Below are positions 63,853 through 64,000 of a stretch of DNA of 64,000 nucleotides, piece by piece (position 1 is the first letter of the stretch; the number at the start of each line of letters is the position of its first letter). Below the pieces are notes generated by a model, which worked only from the letters and a program-made list of their open reading frames with translations, ran no database searches and was not told where the DNA came from. Source of the DNA: Nocardia sp. XZ_19_385 (lineage in GTDB: Bacteria > Actinomycetota > Actinomycetes > Mycobacteriales > Mycobacteriaceae); NCBI RefSeq assembly GCF_015355755.1, contig NZ_JACVEE010000001.1, positions 1,302,001 through 1,366,000 of the forward strand, given 5' to 3'. The position numbers and the translations under genes are program-made.

Positions 63853-64000
63853 CAGCTACCGCAGCCGGTCGAGCAACCCGCCGCGGCAACCGGTTCCAGA
63901 ACCGGCGCGCCGATGCGGGGCAGCCCTAGCCCTACGCCGATCGGTTCCGTCTTCGGGGTGATGCCACGTTCGTGGGCGTTCCCCGCACGCGTCCGGCGAT
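63853..64000 (-). CDS. miaB: 3' end of miaB (tRNA methylthiotransferase), cut by window edge
   Basis: The minus strand from 64000 reads RTRAGNAHERGITPKTEPIG and ends with VGLGLPRIGAPVLEPVAAAG plus CSTGCGS, then TGA at 63853-63855. This matches the character of the C-terminal tail after the TRAM domain in mycobacterial/nocardial MiaB (RAGDA-like, then a Gly/Pro-rich end with cysteines), and miaB is the expected next gene after the Rv2732c homolog. No radical-SAM motif is within the window. Confidence 0.7.

Overview
The window is high-GC, densely coded actinobacterial DNA. Several genes point to a mycolic-acid-containing member of the Mycobacteriales, most likely Nocardia or a close relative. 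These include an antigen-85-type mycolyltransferase, lexA next to a small Rv2719c-like membrane protein gene, nrdR, and a block that follows the order I remember for M. tuberculosis Rv2724c-Rv2733c (fadE20, hflX, dapF, miaA, Rv2728c, DUF349 gene, Rv2732c, miaB). SOS boxes of the TCGAAC-N4-GTTCGA type and DtxR/IdeR-type iron boxes fit the same assignment. No tRNA, rRNA, CRISPR array, transposase or plasmid origin was seen.

Layout. 1-9 kb: two tandem AraC/VirS-like regulators (the first cut by the window edge), a divergent SDR oxidoreductase, a fatty-acyl-CoA ligase, a GNAT acetyltransferase, two paralogous membrane-protein genes that look leaderless, a class III aminotransferase translationally coupled to a Pr6Pr-family membrane protein, and a second Pr6Pr paralog. 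9-17 kb: hrpA, nrdR, a secreted protein of unknown function, an Rv2719c-like protein and lexA with three SOS boxes, a SnoaL-like protein and a SAM methyltransferase, then a 34-codon small gene.

18-46 kb is an iron-regulated siderophore locus. EntC, isochorismatase and EntA make 2,3-dihydroxybenzoate (DHB). EntE loads it on a free-standing aryl carrier protein. An ornithine N5-monooxygenase supplies N5-hydroxyornithine, and a single 3822-residue NRPS assembles the chain. Its three adenylation pockets read as a cationic residue (Arg-like code, followed by an epimerase), Gly, and N5-hydroxyornithine. The predicted product is DHB-D-Arg-Gly-(cyclic) hydroxyornithine, a heterobactin-type mixed catecholate/hydroxamate. 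An EntS-like exporter, a binding lipoprotein, two FecCD permeases and a siderophore-interacting flavoprotein handle export, uptake and iron release. At least five iron boxes control the locus, each containing a TAGGCT-type -10 element. Unusual parts are a permuted C-PCP-A middle module, no thioesterase, a YGSNM-motif (gamma-glutamylcyclotransferase-like) protein next to the monooxygenase, a catalytically dead truncated adenylation protein with its own iron box, and a sigma-region-4/alpha-CTD-like DNA-binding protein in the middle of the locus. No MbtH-like gene and no ABC ATPase are present.

46-64 kb: a cupredoxin, a glycine-zipper lipoprotein, an acyl-CoA dehydrogenase, a mycolyltransferase-like esterase, an acyltransferase, hflX, a small secreted protein, dapF, an SpoU methyltransferase, miaA, a class III dioxygenase-like protein and a DUF349 protein. 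These are followed by a 1-kb array of 66-67 bp palindromic repeats, related to single copies near 47.9 and 54.3 kb, then a VanZ-like protein, an Rv2732c-like membrane protein, a small PASTA protein and the 3' end of miaB. Relative to the mycobacterial order, the siderophore island lies between lexA and fadE20.
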